Shown piece after piece: positions 9,547-19,700 of a stretch of DNA of 64,000 bases. The first letter of the stretch is position 1; each line of letters begins with the position of its first letter. Position numbers and translations under genes: made by a program. This DNA is from Phaeodactylum tricornutum CCAP 1055/1. Lineage: Eukaryota; Bacillariophyta; Bacillariophyceae; Surirellales; Neidiaceae. The notes under the pieces were generated by a model. The model was not told the DNA's origin, ran no database searches, and was given only the letters and a program-made list of their open reading frames with translations. The stretch is from NCBI RefSeq assembly GCF_000150955.2, contig NC_011669.1, positions 2,176,993 to 2,240,992 of the forward strand, written 5' to 3'.

Positions 9547-10599
9547 ATGTCTGGTTTGCTGATTGCTGCTTTGATCTTCTTTATTTTCGGCGGATCGGCA
9601 CAATACGACGAGCATGAGTCAGCCCAGTTATTCGCTTTGGCTGTGACAAGTACAGTGTCATCCCTACGGGGGTCTGAAGAAATGTCTAAGAATCGAAATC
9701 CGCTTCTCTCCGTTGAGCCCTTGAAGTATTCGCTTCATCCCGACTGGAAACTATGGTCAGAAATGGAAGGCAGCGAACAGCAACAGGCTTTAGATCGTGT
9801 AGGTGTCTATTTGAAAAAATATGGGGACATGATTGGCCACAAGAAAAAAATTAAGAAGCATGGAACATGCGATCTGATTAACATCGGTCTCAACATTGAG
9901 GGGGACCATAACCTTTGCGGCCCGGCACCGCCCAAGCCTTGTAATTTTATTTCGTTCGGCATCAATGACGATCCTTCCTTTGATCGTATCCTGGCAGATA
10001 GATGGGGCTGCCGAGGCTTTGCCGGGGATCCGACGGTTGAGCATCCGTCAAAACTTCACCCGCTAGTAACCTTCCATAACGTCGGAGCCACGTTGCTGAT
10101 GAATAATGAAGAACGAGAAGTCGACAAGGGTGGTGCTGAGGACTGGTGGTTGGTCAGTATGCCCAAGATGCGGTTTTTCCTTGGACTTAAACACATTGAT
10201 ATCATCAAACTAGACTGTGAAGGCTGCGAAGTAGCTTTTGCCCGCGATATTCTCCGCGAAGATCCGTCATACTTGCACCACGTTGACCAGTTGTCGATTG
10301 AGACGCACGTCACGCGGACTTGGTTGGATTCGCGCGAGCATGTTTACTATTTTGGATTGCACTTTGCTCTTCTCGAAGAAGCGGGCTTCGTCTTGGAATG
10401 GTCTAATGTATTTGGATGTAGCAAACGCCATGAGGTCACTGGGTGCATGCCAGAACTGGAACAGTACGGATTTCCTTGCGGGTACAAGCCGTGGCCAGCG
10501 CATCCGAATGTAGTTATTGGTGTATCTTGTCAAGATTTTTTGTGGAAACGCTATCCCGAAAAGGCAAGTGGATCCTTCTCAATTACAAAGTCATTGTAG
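9547..10599 (+). CDS. Secreted or membrane-anchored methyltransferase-like protein (FkbM/METTL24-like)
   Basis: A single exon of 350 residues starts with an uncleaved or cleaved signal segment (LLIAALIFFIFGGSAQ). The core begins near residue 115 (CDLINIGLNIEGDHNLC), and DIIKLDCEGCEVAFARDIL at about residue 218-236 matches the acidic DxEG motif that follows strand 4 in FkbM-type SAM-dependent methyltransferases. Many cysteines (CEGC, GCSKRHEVTGC, FPCGYK) suggest a lumenal, disulfide-bonded fold. The classical glycine-rich SAM loop is not clear, so catalysis is uncertain. A Golgi/secretory role in glycan or peptide modification is only an inference. Confidence 0.65.
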   Translation: MSGLLIAALIFFIFGGSAQYDEHESAQLFALAVTSTVSSLRGSEEMSKNRNPLLSVEPLKYSLHPDWKLWSEMEGSEQQQALDRVGVYLKKYGDMIGHKKKIKKHGTCDLINIGLNIEGDHNLCGPAPPKPCNFISFGINDDPSFDRILADRWGCRGFAGDPTVEHPSKLHPLVTFHNVGATLLMNNEEREVDKGGAEDWWLVSMPKMRFFLGLKHIDIIKLDCEGCEVAFARDILREDPSYLHHVDQLSIETHVTRTWLDSREHVYYFGLHFALLEEAGFVLEWSNVFGCSKRHEVTGCMPELEQYGFPCGYKPWPAHPNVVIGVSCQDFLWKRYPEKASGSFSITKSL

Positions 10600-11467
10600 T
10601 TATCTTATGTCGGATGGTGCAGGTAGTATTAAAAGTTTACAGTGTGTAGTCGATCTTGTCAATATTGACACTACAGTGTGGCTAACTGTGAATATGACAA
10701 TAAAAGTATAGCCAGTTCTTCTCACTGAAATGGCGAGGTATCTATTATGACTATTGATAGAGTTGATCTACTGACTGTATCGTTTTGTTCCTGTTGCAAA
10801 AAGATCGACTGTGAATCGTATCTAACCTAATTGTAAATCGATCGGAATGACAGTGAATTATGATCACAAGCCCTTACAATACCAAAGGGGGTTGATACGA
10901 AACTGACTGACAACGAATGCGATGCCTGACAAATCCTCTGCCGCCTGTGACACAGACATCAACACAATGTCTGTTGAAATCTCGACCCTCTCTTTTTACT
11001 CCACGTAGAATAACAGTCGGTCAACTCCTTGTAAACTTCTCTTTACATCCGACTACAATAAAATTAGTGAGCATTTGTTACTATCCTCTAAAGTGATTTC
11101 GCACGATCAACTTCGACCAAATCATTTCTTCTTTCTTGCTATTTCGTTCCCATGTTGAACGTATCTTGCTTCTTCACGTACAATACTGTTTTCCTAAATA
11201 TGTATCTTGAATCTCATGATTGTGAATAGTTTCTCTCTCCACGTCAGTCAGACGTGCGCCTCTAACGTATGCTGTCAGTCCGAAGTACGAGCACATGACT
11301 GACCGTCATTTCACGAGAAACGTCAAATTCACAACGTACAACCGTGCAGTTGGCTGATGAGTTAGACTTACTGATAGTTCGCTACCAAGGTCGAAATCAC
11401 ATACACATTATACGATATTGAAAGATCGAGAGTTGGTTGGATCAGTGCTACATATTGTTTTTCCACC
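10600..11467. other. AT-rich intergenic spacer with motif copies
   Basis: This 868-bp spacer between two + strand genes has no coding potential that I can support. It contains a TGACAGTGA site at 10848-10856 and several near-copies (for example CGACTGTGAATCG near 10808 and AACTGTGAATATGAC near 10687). It probably contains the promoter of the small plastid protein at 11468. A non-coding transcript cannot be excluded. Confidence 0.4.
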
Positions 11468-11936
11468 ATGCCCCGACTTTCTCAATTTTTGGTCGCAATT
11501 TCCGTATCAGTACTGGCGTGCTTGAGTGAATCTTTCGCCCCGACCCATCGCTATCCCGTTTCTTTCCCAACCCAATCGACTGCACGGCGGCTGCAGATAT
11601 TGAGCATGGCAGGCGATGGTACGCCGGAAGGAGAACCGGAGAACAAAAAGGCAGAACCGACGTCGGGAACATACTACGATGACGAGGTACGTACTCCGCG
11701 AAAAAATTGACGACGTGGCTCCGCTCTTGGTAGCTCCTCCCTGAAACCGTGTCATTTTTCTTTCCCAGGTTGAACCGGCCCCGAAGGTGGGAATTTCTAA
11801 TTCCATGAAAGAACGACTCATGCGTGAGGCTTCTTCGGGCTTGGACTCCGAAAAAAAGCAAACTAATGTTTTGCTCTACGTCATTTTAGGCGTTGCGGTT
11901 CTCGTCTTTCTGGGTGGACAAGGCATTCTTTTCTAA
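11468..11936 (+). CDS. Small plastid-targeted membrane protein, two exons
   Basis: Exons 11468-11686 and 11769-11936 join through GTACGT...TTTCCCAG in phase 0 to give 128 residues. The ATG lies in CCACCATGC. The leader (LVAISVSVLACLSESFAPTHR) ends in the ESFAP variant of the diatom ASAFAP motif, so import into the plastid is predicted. The mature part has an acidic Gly/Glu-rich stretch (GDGTPEGEPENKKAEPTSG), a short amphipathic region and one C-terminal membrane helix (VLLYVILGVAVLVFLGGQG) that ends four residues before the stop, like a tail anchor or a small photosystem-associated subunit. I do not recognise the family. Splicing and targeting are well supported. Confidence 0.8.
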
Positions 11937-12668
11937 TTTTCGTATGAAAAAGACTCCGAACACCTGCGCTACCCCTCTTGTCTCAGTATTCGAGTCAAAA
12001 GCTATTTATTATGATTGATTTGATCCGATTCGTCTCAAAGTTTTACAGTCAGGGCTTCACATTAAGCTAACAATCAAGCACGCAACCAGGGCGTTTTCTC
12101 GCTTTCTTCTATTGACAATAGGCGTTGGGTCTTACTTGCTGTTAGCTTTAGTGATTCATTTGGTCGGTGTACTGACTGTGAGTAGATACATGGAAGGCAT
12201 GCATAGGTGACGTCTCGGATGGTGGCGTCGTGCGAGAAGCAGATAACTTCCTTATGGCAAATATCGCAGGTAGTTAGCGTTGGGGCTTTTTCTGAAGATA
12301 CCATACCGTCCGTACCGCGCAGGACGGACATTGGAAATCCCGTTCGAATATCGCGATACTCGTAGAAGCTCGAAGATCGACTTCAAGAAGCTTGTTCCCT
12401 CACCGTTAGTGGGCCGGTCCTTTTGGCGGCGCACCGGACGCAAGACGGGTGTCACCGTTGGTTGTTCCTTGTTGTTTTGTTCTCTCCCAAGGACCTCCTC
12501 CTAGTCATTAGAAAGTCGGCATGCGCTTATTGCAAGCAGGGAAGACCAGTTGCCGTTAATATCAATTGTAGCATTGACCCGTTACAATTGTATACACAGT
12601 CAAACAAACATAAGGTTGTCTCGCTACTACTTCCTTTCATTTCCCACTTTTAAATTTTGTTTGAAATC
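11937..12668. other. Intergenic spacer upstream of the aquaporin gene
   Basis: This 732-bp spacer contains a TGACTGTGA site at 12173-12181. A minus-strand ATG frame at 12331-12074 (85 codons) has a CxxC...CxxC pair but nothing else in its favour. The stretch also holds the aquaporin promoter; the ATG at 12669 is preceded by an AT-rich leader. Confidence 0.4.
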
Positions 12669-13544
12669 ATGGTCAAGGACTACGTCGAAGCGTTTTCAGC
12701 CTTCATGATGGACTTCATCTCCTTCATTCCACCTGGTCTGAGTATCTGTATCGCCCTGTCCTTTATTGAGGGCGGCAAGTACTTTAAGTCGTTCCGTCAC
12801 GAGTTTTTCGGAACGATGCTCATGATCGGAGCGACCTTTAGTGCCGGCAAATGGATCGGCAAGGAAAGTTTGCGCATGGCGTGGACGTCGCATGGTTTGG
12901 GTGTGATCGCTGCCGACTACCTGGGCGGCGGCCCCCATGTCAACCCTGCTGTCACCATGTCCATGTGGTGCCTGGGAAAAGTCAGTTACACGGAAGCCTT
13001 TGTGCGTGTGGCTGCACAACTCGGTGGTGGTCTCATTTCTTTCCCACTGTATCACGCCATCTCCAACGCCATGGATTTGGAACCCTTTGGTGGACCGGAA
13101 TTCAATATTCCTGACGATACCAAGCACGCCACTGAAGCTTTTCTGTCCGAGTACGTGGCAACCATGCTGCTCATGTTCACAATTTACATTTTGAACTGGG
13201 AAATGAATTTCGGAACCTACCACTACCTTATTAAACAATCCTTGACGGCCATTGCAATTCGCTCCTTGATTGAAGGATTTCCTACGGCGGGTCCGGCCAT
13301 GAATCCCATGTTGGCGACGGCATGGGATGTCTTTGGGGTGGGTTCAACCTTTGAATATCCCAGCGACTTTCAGCATTATTTTGTCTACTGGATTGCGCCC
13401 TGGATGGCCGCCATTACGGCGAGTATGCTCTACGTCATTTACGCCGGTGGCACCGTCTTTGGTGTAAAACTGCCGATTGGTCCCTTTAAGAAACAGTCCC
13501 CCTCTGCGCAAACGACCAAGACCACTGCCAAGAAGACTAACTAA
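12669..13544 (+). CDS. Aquaporin / MIP-family channel
   Basis: One exon from the first ATG (12669; the frame upstream opens only at a TTG) encodes 291 residues. The first half-helix motif HVNPAVT follows GADYLGGG-like sequence, and the second is GPAMNPMLATAW, so the canonical NPA/NPA pair is NPA/NPM here. About six membrane segments are visible, with a lysine-rich C-tail (KKQSPSAQTTKTTAKK). The family conducts water or small neutral solutes; an Ala-to-Met change after the second Asn-Pro is seen in divergent aquaporins and may change selectivity. The target membrane is unknown: the N-terminus has no obvious plastid leader. Confidence 0.85.
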   Translation: MVKDYVEAFSAFMMDFISFIPPGLSICIALSFIEGGKYFKSFRHEFFGTMLMIGATFSAGKWIGKESLRMAWTSHGLGVIAADYLGGGPHVNPAVTMSMWCLGKVSYTEAFVRVAAQLGGGLISFPLYHAISNAMDLEPFGGPEFNIPDDTKHATEAFLSEYVATMLLMFTIYILNWEMNFGTYHYLIKQSLTAIAIRSLIEGFPTAGPAMNPMLATAWDVFGVGSTFEYPSDFQHYFVYWIAPWMAAITASMLYVIYAGGTVFGVKLPIGPFKKQSPSAQTTKTTAKKTN

Positions 13545-14033
13545 ACTGGAAATAACTAAAATTTTCCGTGCGCATCGTGTGCGCGTATTTGTTTCAATTG
13601 CAGTAGGAGAAAGGAGCGAATCGGTCAATGAAGATGTATGACGGGGACTACCCCATGCTTGCACGGATGATGGTGTCTTTCTGCATCACCCTTTCTCATT
13701 GACATATGAGATCTCAATGTCGTGACTGCTGCAGGTGAACGAAATTTACGAATCCTCGCCAATAGTTTAATCGACTCTTGCATTCTATAAGTATCATTTT
13801 TAGTTAAAGCAAGATTGCAAATCCTTGGCAGGATGCACTGTAAAATAGTAGCCGGTCTGAAAAATTACACTCCAAGAATGCCGGCCCGGCCTCCGTATTG
13901 ATCACTGTACGTCCTCACTGTAACCACTAGCCGCAAGACACACGGGTAACGCTTCGCCATCGGAAACTGCGTGCTCGACCAACGCGCCTATGGATCCATT
14001 GCAACGCCATCCAAAGTCCTCACCAACTCGTCA
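13545..14033. other. Spacer between convergent genes
   Basis: This 489-bp stretch lies between the 3' ends of the aquaporin gene (+) and the low-complexity gene (-). It presumably holds both 3' UTRs and polyadenylation signals. Nothing else is recognisable. Confidence 0.4.
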
Positions 14034-15311
14034 TTAGCCACGATGTGGATGGGGTGGATAAAAGGGCCCTCCGGGGTAGGGTCCGGGTGGGGGCATCATG
14101 TGGAGGGGGAGACCGTTGGGAACGTGTACGGGCAGAATGACACCGGGAGGTACGTGATCCGGCACCGTGATTTGTACGGGGTAGCCAGCGGGTGAGGTGA
14201 CAACCATTTGCCGGCCCGGCAGTAGGACAGGCGGGACCTGAACTTGAATGGTAACAAATCCTGGTGGAGCAAAGGGGGGCGAATGCTGCGGACCGCCGTA
14301 GTGTGGGTGTGGTGGGTACGGCGACCGGTGTGGGTTGTGTGCCAGTGCATGTGCTGGTGGTTGCGGATGTGACTGGGGATGCGGGGGCGTATGAAAAAGC
14401 ACGGGCGGTTGGTGGGGATGCTGGTGCATAGGAGACGGATGCGGAGGCGACTGCAGAGTGGGAGACCGGACGGAGGTTGTCGGCGGGGACGTGACAGAAG
14501 CCAGGGCGGCGAGATTGATGCCGGTTTTGGAAATGGGCGGATCCTCGGTTACCTGTGCGGTCGGTGTGATGGGTACATTTGTGGTGGATGCCGTGATTGT
14601 TTCCGTCGAGAAAGTTTCGAGGGGAGCATCCGTAACTTGATGTTCGACGACTGTGTTCGCAAGGTCGGGCGGGTTTGGCGAGTCGCCTTTACGATGCGAC
14701 GTCTGCGGTCCCGGTTCTCCTTCTCTTTCCGACTTCTCTGCTACCGTACTCGCGGCGTTGGCGTAGGACAAGGTTGGTCGGAGGAGGGCGGGTGACGATG
14801 ATTCCGCATGCCCGAAAAGCGCATTTTCCGCTGTGTGAAGAAAGGCGGGAATGGGGAGTTTGCTGGCGTCCGGACTGGACTGAAAGGCCGACCAGGCAAA
14901 GTTTTGCGGTTCCGCCGGTTGGGTCGTTGCCTCCTGGCGGTGGCTGGCACCCTTGCTAACCGCATTGGCGGTACGCGCTTTGGCTTTCTTGCCCGTTCCG
15001 GTGGGCGTGGCAGAGACAGTGTTAACGTTCTTGGCAGTTGCTTTGGTCTTTTTCTTTTTCGACTTGCTTTTCGACGAGGGCGCGGGATTGTTGCTGCTTT
15101 TGTTGTTGTTGCTGTTGGTCGCTGTGGGTGTTGTGGGTACAGACGTGGGCACAGACGCTTCCGTTGTCAACGTCGAGGTCGTTGTCGATGTCGTTGTTGT
15201 TGGAAGAGTCGTACCTCCACCAATGCCCAAGAGACCCTTGAGCGCTACCGTCGCTTCGTCGACTCGAGGATCCATGACGCGCTGATTCGGACTCGACTCT
15301 TCTACGTACAT
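14034..15311 (-). CDS. Low-complexity Thr/Pro/His-rich protein with C-terminal VPP-repeat domain
   Basis: Taking the first ATG (15311; the frame upstream opens at GTG) gives 425 residues. The N-terminal third is Thr/Asn/Ser-rich and contains a lysine tract (KSKSKKKKTKATAK) that could act as a nuclear localisation signal. The middle is Pro/His-rich. The C-terminus has a repetitive beta-like pattern with Val-Pro-Pro and Pro-Gly pairs (VQVPPVLLPGRQMVVTSPAG, then VQITVPDHVPPGVILPVHVP), a pattern found in unrelated stramenopile proteins. I cannot assign a function. Just upstream of the ATG lie a 9-bp hairpin and a perfect 16-bp palindrome. Confidence 0.7.
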   Translation of the reverse strand: MYVEESSPNQRVMDPRVDEATVALKGLLGIGGGTTLPTTTTSTTTSTLTTEASVPTSVPTTPTATNSNNNKSSNNPAPSSKSKSKKKKTKATAKNVNTVSATPTGTGKKAKARTANAVSKGASHRQEATTQPAEPQNFAWSAFQSSPDASKLPIPAFLHTAENALFGHAESSSPALLRPTLSYANAASTVAEKSEREGEPGPQTSHRKGDSPNPPDLANTVVEHQVTDAPLETFSTETITASTTNVPITPTAQVTEDPPISKTGINLAALASVTSPPTTSVRSPTLQSPPHPSPMHQHPHQPPVLFHTPPHPQSHPQPPAHALAHNPHRSPYPPHPHYGGPQHSPPFAPPGFVTIQVQVPPVLLPGRQMVVTSPAGYPVQITVPDHVPPGVILPVHVPNGLPLHMMPPPGPYPGGPFYPPHPHRG

Positions 15312-15315
15312 GTTA

Positions 15316-15340
15316 TTCTCCACCGCCTTTTGGTGGAGAA
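15316..15340. repeat. 9-bp hairpin in the 5' leader of the low-complexity gene
   Basis: TTCTCCACC and GGTGGAGAA are perfect inverted copies with a 7-nt loop. On the minus strand this hairpin ends about 4 nt before the ATG at 15311, where it could impede scanning ribosomes or bind a protein. The role is inference. Confidence 0.7.
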
Positions 15341-15349
15341 AGATATCTT

Positions 15350-15365
15350 ACTGTAACGTTACAGT
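15350..15365. promoter_or_regulatory. Perfect 16-bp palindrome ACTGTAACGTTACAGT
   Basis: The 16 bases are an exact palindrome, about 40 bp upstream of the minus-strand ATG at 15311, and directly next to a shorter palindrome AGATATCT (15341-15348). The centre AACGTT, with flanking TAAC half-sites, is the type of sequence bound by MYB-like or dimeric factors. Binding is not shown. Confidence 0.5.
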
Positions 15366-15566
15366 CGGTTCGACTGAGACAGTGAATATTATCGAGGACT
15401 GGTCGACTCGGATCACGTCGTTTGTACCAGCGTCCTTCGCCGCAGCCTCGCAGGAACGAACTCCGGCGCGAGGCAGAGGAAAACTACCCGAACGACCACG
15501 ACACAAGGTGGTGTACGGCGATTCGATAGGCTTCCTTCGAATATTCGGTACGGATGGCGAGCGGAC

Positions 15567-15621
15567 GGATATGTATATCCGGGTATTTCAGCGAAATAGA
15601 CGGGGTTCGGTATTCCGGTAT
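15567..15621. repeat. Direct repeat copy 1 (55 bp)
   Basis: This 55-bp block recurs at 16094-16150 with five substitutions and a 2-bp indel, about 88% identity. Both copies share TGTATATCCGGGTAT and GTTCGGTATTCCGGTAT. They flank a 470-bp segment that contains a long inverted repeat. See the paired entry. Confidence 0.8.
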
Positions 15622-15781
15622 ACACGTCATTGTTCAAGGGAGACTCTCTAATAACACACTTTAATGACAATAAAGTGCTTCTGGACTAAGCCTTGTGCGA
15701 TCAATTGGGTCCTAACAAATAGGGTTAGGGTGGAAAGTCAGTGGGCCAACCTACCCTTACTAATTGATACCTCTGTCAAGT

Positions 15782-15959
15782 TGATAAATTATAGCCACGC
15801 GATGCTAAAAGGAAGTGGCGACACTTCCTTACAGACGCAGTGGCCAGATCTAGAGCTAATAAATTTTAGATAGATGTTCCAGCAAACGATGCTAATAACT
15901 AAGCAATTATATCTAGATAGTAATATCAAATTGTAGCATCGCGTGGCTATAATTTATCA
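15782..15959. repeat. Inverted repeat pair, 24 bp perfect, 28 bp nearly perfect
   Basis: Bases 15783-15806 (GATAAATTATAGCCACGCG...) and 15935-15958 are exact reverse complements for 24 bp, extended to about 28-29 bp with one mismatch. The spacer is about 128 bp. The pair sits between two 55-57 bp direct repeats and resembles the termini of a small non-autonomous (MITE-like) element or a fold-back. I see no clear target-site duplication and no ORF between the arms. Confidence 0.75.
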
Positions 15960-16093
15960 TTTTACTGTAAGTCAACTAATGTGCACCAGACAAAGTACCA
16001 TGAGCTTGCTACTTTCCATTGTCACAAGCACCCATACCGTGATTTGACCCGCAGGTTTCCCTACGGAGGCGACTGGAACTTGACCAAGTGGAT

Positions 16094-16150
16094 GGATATA
16101 TGTATATCCGGGTATATCAGGGAAACAGACCGCGTTCGGTATTCCGGTAT
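16094..16150. repeat. Direct repeat copy 2 (57 bp)
   Basis: This is the second copy of the block at 15567-15621, in the same orientation, 2 bp longer owing to an AT insertion. Its separation from copy 1 and the inverted repeat in between suggest a segmental or element-related duplication. Confidence 0.8.
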
Positions 16151-16717
16151 TCGATTGATTTTGCGATGGACGCATGCCAGACGCTCTGGGCTTTCCCTTT
16201 GCAGTTAGGCTAGTGTACTATCTACTATTTAGGCCCACATTGGCGAAAGCGTGGGTGTGGGTGTGGGGGTCTGGACCGCAACCGCAACCTCCTGGAGAGA
16301 ATCTCTGTGGGTTCCCGTTGCGCCGTGCCCACGTCCTTGCGTGTTGGACGTTGTTTCCCGGTATGGTAGCTCGAAGCATTGCGACTTTCCACTATTACTA
16401 CCAACCACCAACTACTTCTGCTACTCGTACGAGCATTAGCATTAGCACTAGTACGACCTCCTTCTCAAGGAGTTGGGGATAACGAATCGCTTCCAGTTCG
16501 TTAGCAAAAGCAGAGATCAGGCCGTCTCCCACCCCGCTTGTTCGTGTTGACTGTAAAGAAAGACGTTGCGCACCGGACGACCGCTACGGATACGTTTCGT
16601 TACGTTACGTTAATTTTCTACCACCGCCACCACCACCACTACGAACGATACGATACGATACAATTTCATACAATACAATCCACTACGATCGTGACAATCC
16701 CTCCCGTAAGTCGTGTC

Positions 16718-19700
16718 ATGGAGTCGACGGCAGCCAACGAGACGTCCGTGAAAGTCGTCGTACAGGACCAACACGAAGAAGTGCTCGAACCACTCGAGTC
16801 ATTGGAAGTGGACCTTGACAACGATGAGTATGCCGACATTATCGACGGCGATGATTCGGTCCAGCCAGAATCCTTCCCGCCTCCGACACCAACAACACGC
16901 CAGGCACTGAATGATTTCGAACCCACCAACAGAGAGTCGGACGATGACAACAACCACAACAACAATACCGAAAGCCATACTCGTACCGATCACCACAATG
17001 CAAAGGCGGGTGCTTCAGAGACGGAACCGGCCGGAGAAGATGATCGGCAGCTCTCGGCATACGAACGCTTACGACTGGAACGTATTCGCCGCAATCAACA
17101 AAAATTGGCCCAACTCGGACTCGAAGGAAGAACCAGCGCCGCCGGAGGCTGGGGTCCACGTTCGCGTCCCAAAAAGCCCAAACTCTTGCGGAAAAAGGCC
17201 GACGAACCCGCACAGCAACGATCCAGTCTATCGCGACGCACCAAAACTGAACCCAAAAATTACGCCGAACCGCCAAACTCCGTATCGGCCTTGTTGCGCA
17301 AACAAGGCGAAGAAGCGGCCGCTGCGAAAAAGGATCAACCCTTGGAGAAGAAAAAAACCAAGGATCTGAGTGAACGGATGGAAAGATTTGTGCACTTGGA
17401 GTTCAAGCGCATCCGTGGTCACAAAACACTCGTACACAAACAGGCGAAACGAGACCTCCGCCAGGCCGAACGGGAACTGAAGTACTGGAAGTCCATCGCG
17501 AATAAGCAAAAACGCCGAGAAATGCGCAAAGCGGAAAATAGACAAAGTCTCAAAACGAAACAGGAAGAAGAACGACGGCTCTTGGGTGGAACGATCAAGG
17601 AAGTTTTACAACAAATCGACGCGCGGATGCCCGAACTCGTCCAGGCGGCTGCGGAATACGACGACAAATATGAGGTACATACGTAGATTGGCAACCCCAA
17701 CCACAATTGTCTAGTAGGAGATGGAACAGACTAAATCACTCACCAACGATCATTATCTTGGTGGCCTTGCTTGTTTGCTTACCAACATTAGGCGGAAGAC
17801 CGGCGTCAAGCACGTGAGCTTAAGCGCTTGGAGAACGAACACCGAACGAACTTGCTGGATTCTCTGGATCGCTTTCCAAAGGCCATTAAGGTACGTGTAG
17901 CACAAACCGAACGGGACCCGCAAATTGGTTGCCGATCAAGTCTTTAACGCTGTGTTTTTTTTTTTTGCGCAGTCCGCAGTATCGCTCTTGAACACGACAT
18001 TACTGGACCGGGCTCCACGAGAGCCAGCACCGACCCGTCGAAGTCGTAGATCCACTGCCGAGGAAATCGTCACACCCCTAAAGTTAGCACAGAATCAATT
18101 TACTGCCAATTCTCCGGAAGAAGAGGATACGTACCGAAACGTTGCCGACAAAGAAGCAATAGCCCCGGAGGACGATGAAACCTCTAACGGAAGAGATCGG
18201 CCTGGTACGAAACGGAAACGAAATGCTCGGAATGTTGGTGGCTGGGTTTCTCCTCAATTTGCGTTCGAGATTGATAGATCATGGCTTGACCAGGACAACA
18301 CAAAAGCGCACTTTGATTTGTATTCATACGTACCACAAACTGGGGATACTGTGTTGTAAGTTTAAAAAGTATTAAATCGGGGCTTATGTTATTCAATGGC
18401 TGGTCCAATTGGTTTGCTCACACCATCAACGTTTTCTTCGACCAGATACTATCCAGCCGGGCATCGCGCATATGTTAAAGACTATCCCGATATCCTGGGA
18501 AAAAAGACGAGGCAGATTACTAGACTTCCTCTTTGGGAACGCGCGGTCATTGAGCGGGACAAAATAGACAGAGGCGAGGGGCCCAAAACCGGTGACAGTT
18601 CCTTGAATGTTTGGTGGACGGATGAGTGGTTGGAGGGCATCGAAGGTGACCTGGGAAAATATCCAATACTATGTCGAGTTCACGCCACAAATGCTGAATT
18701 TCCGCCGGATCGATTCACTAAAGTAATAAAAAAAGGGGAGATTTCTTGGAAAGATCCTAAAGAGCAAACCAAAAGAACGAAAGAATCATCAAGAACACCT
18801 CTACGACTGGCCGTCACACTACGGCCGTTGGCACCGGTTGTTCCTCCTCCTAAGGAATCCAGCGGCGATGCCTTGGCCAGCAGTACTCAACCAGATCTGC
18901 TCCCATCACGTTTCAAGGATGACCAACCGTTGGCTCTTCCTCCATTCTTCACAGTTGTGACGTTCCCTTCGCAGCAGAAGCCGTTTATAGTCCCTTTTGC
19001 ATGGGCTTACTCGATTTCCAATTCGCTTTGCCTGGATCAAAGCGTAGTAGAAAAAGGAAGGGAGGCTTCAAAGTTGCACGTCCGTTCCTTTGATACCCTA
19101 TCCGACACTTCATATTCTCGATTGGATGACAGAATTGAGGCTCTGCAAGTATTCTTAAAAAAATGCACCAGAGGACCACGCGGAAAATTGAGTTTGCCGA
19201 CCGATTGTTTAGAATCAGCAGGGATGCTGTCGCTAGCAGAAACAAATGTGTTGCTTGATTTCTTCGACCATTTTGTAAAAGACAGACAGTCTGATGTTTC
19301 TGATACCCAAGCCGTGGTAGGTTTTTTTAACTTGGTCAGGTCCACATTGCCTTTATGGAACGGCGTCTCTGTTGTCCACAGCCCGGACGAGAAGAAAGAC
19401 AGGAAGATCTCACCGTGGGACCTCTCCCTATGGAAGAAACGAATGATGATTCCAGATTATTCGCCAGATAATTTGTCAGATGCGTCGTTGTCGATGGACG
19501 ATCGACTGCGGGATCGGATAGAACGCGTAATCGACGACATAGCAAAGAATGACTCAAATGCAGAACTTTTCCGGTCTCCTGTAACCGAAGAAGATGCTCC
19601 CTCTTATCCCTGCGCCGTACCTCTTTCAATTTCTCTTGACAAAATTATTCGTCGCTTGAAAGGGGGAAAATCTGGCAGTCAAAGGTGCTATTATCGGAAT

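Larger units (their letters stand above)
15312..16717. other. 1.4-kb non-coding spacer with repeats
   Basis: This is the longest gene-free stretch in the window. It lies between divergent genes and contains the hairpin, palindrome, direct repeats and inverted repeats listed separately, plus a (CCACCA)-rich and (ACGATACGAT)-like low-complexity leader at 16620-16690 just before the chromatin-reader gene. Frames in it begin at non-ATG codons or look random. No RNA gene recognised. Confidence 0.5.

Noticed and set aside
12074-12331. Minus-strand 85-codon ATG frame with CxxC...CxxC spacing
   Set aside because: No other zinc-finger residues, no neighbouring support and an in-spacer position; chance cysteines cannot be excluded.
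15721-15732. AGGGTTAGGG, a telomere-like sequence
   Set aside because: Only one and a half units occur, inside an ordinary spacer; no array, so coincidence is more likely than an interstitial telomere.
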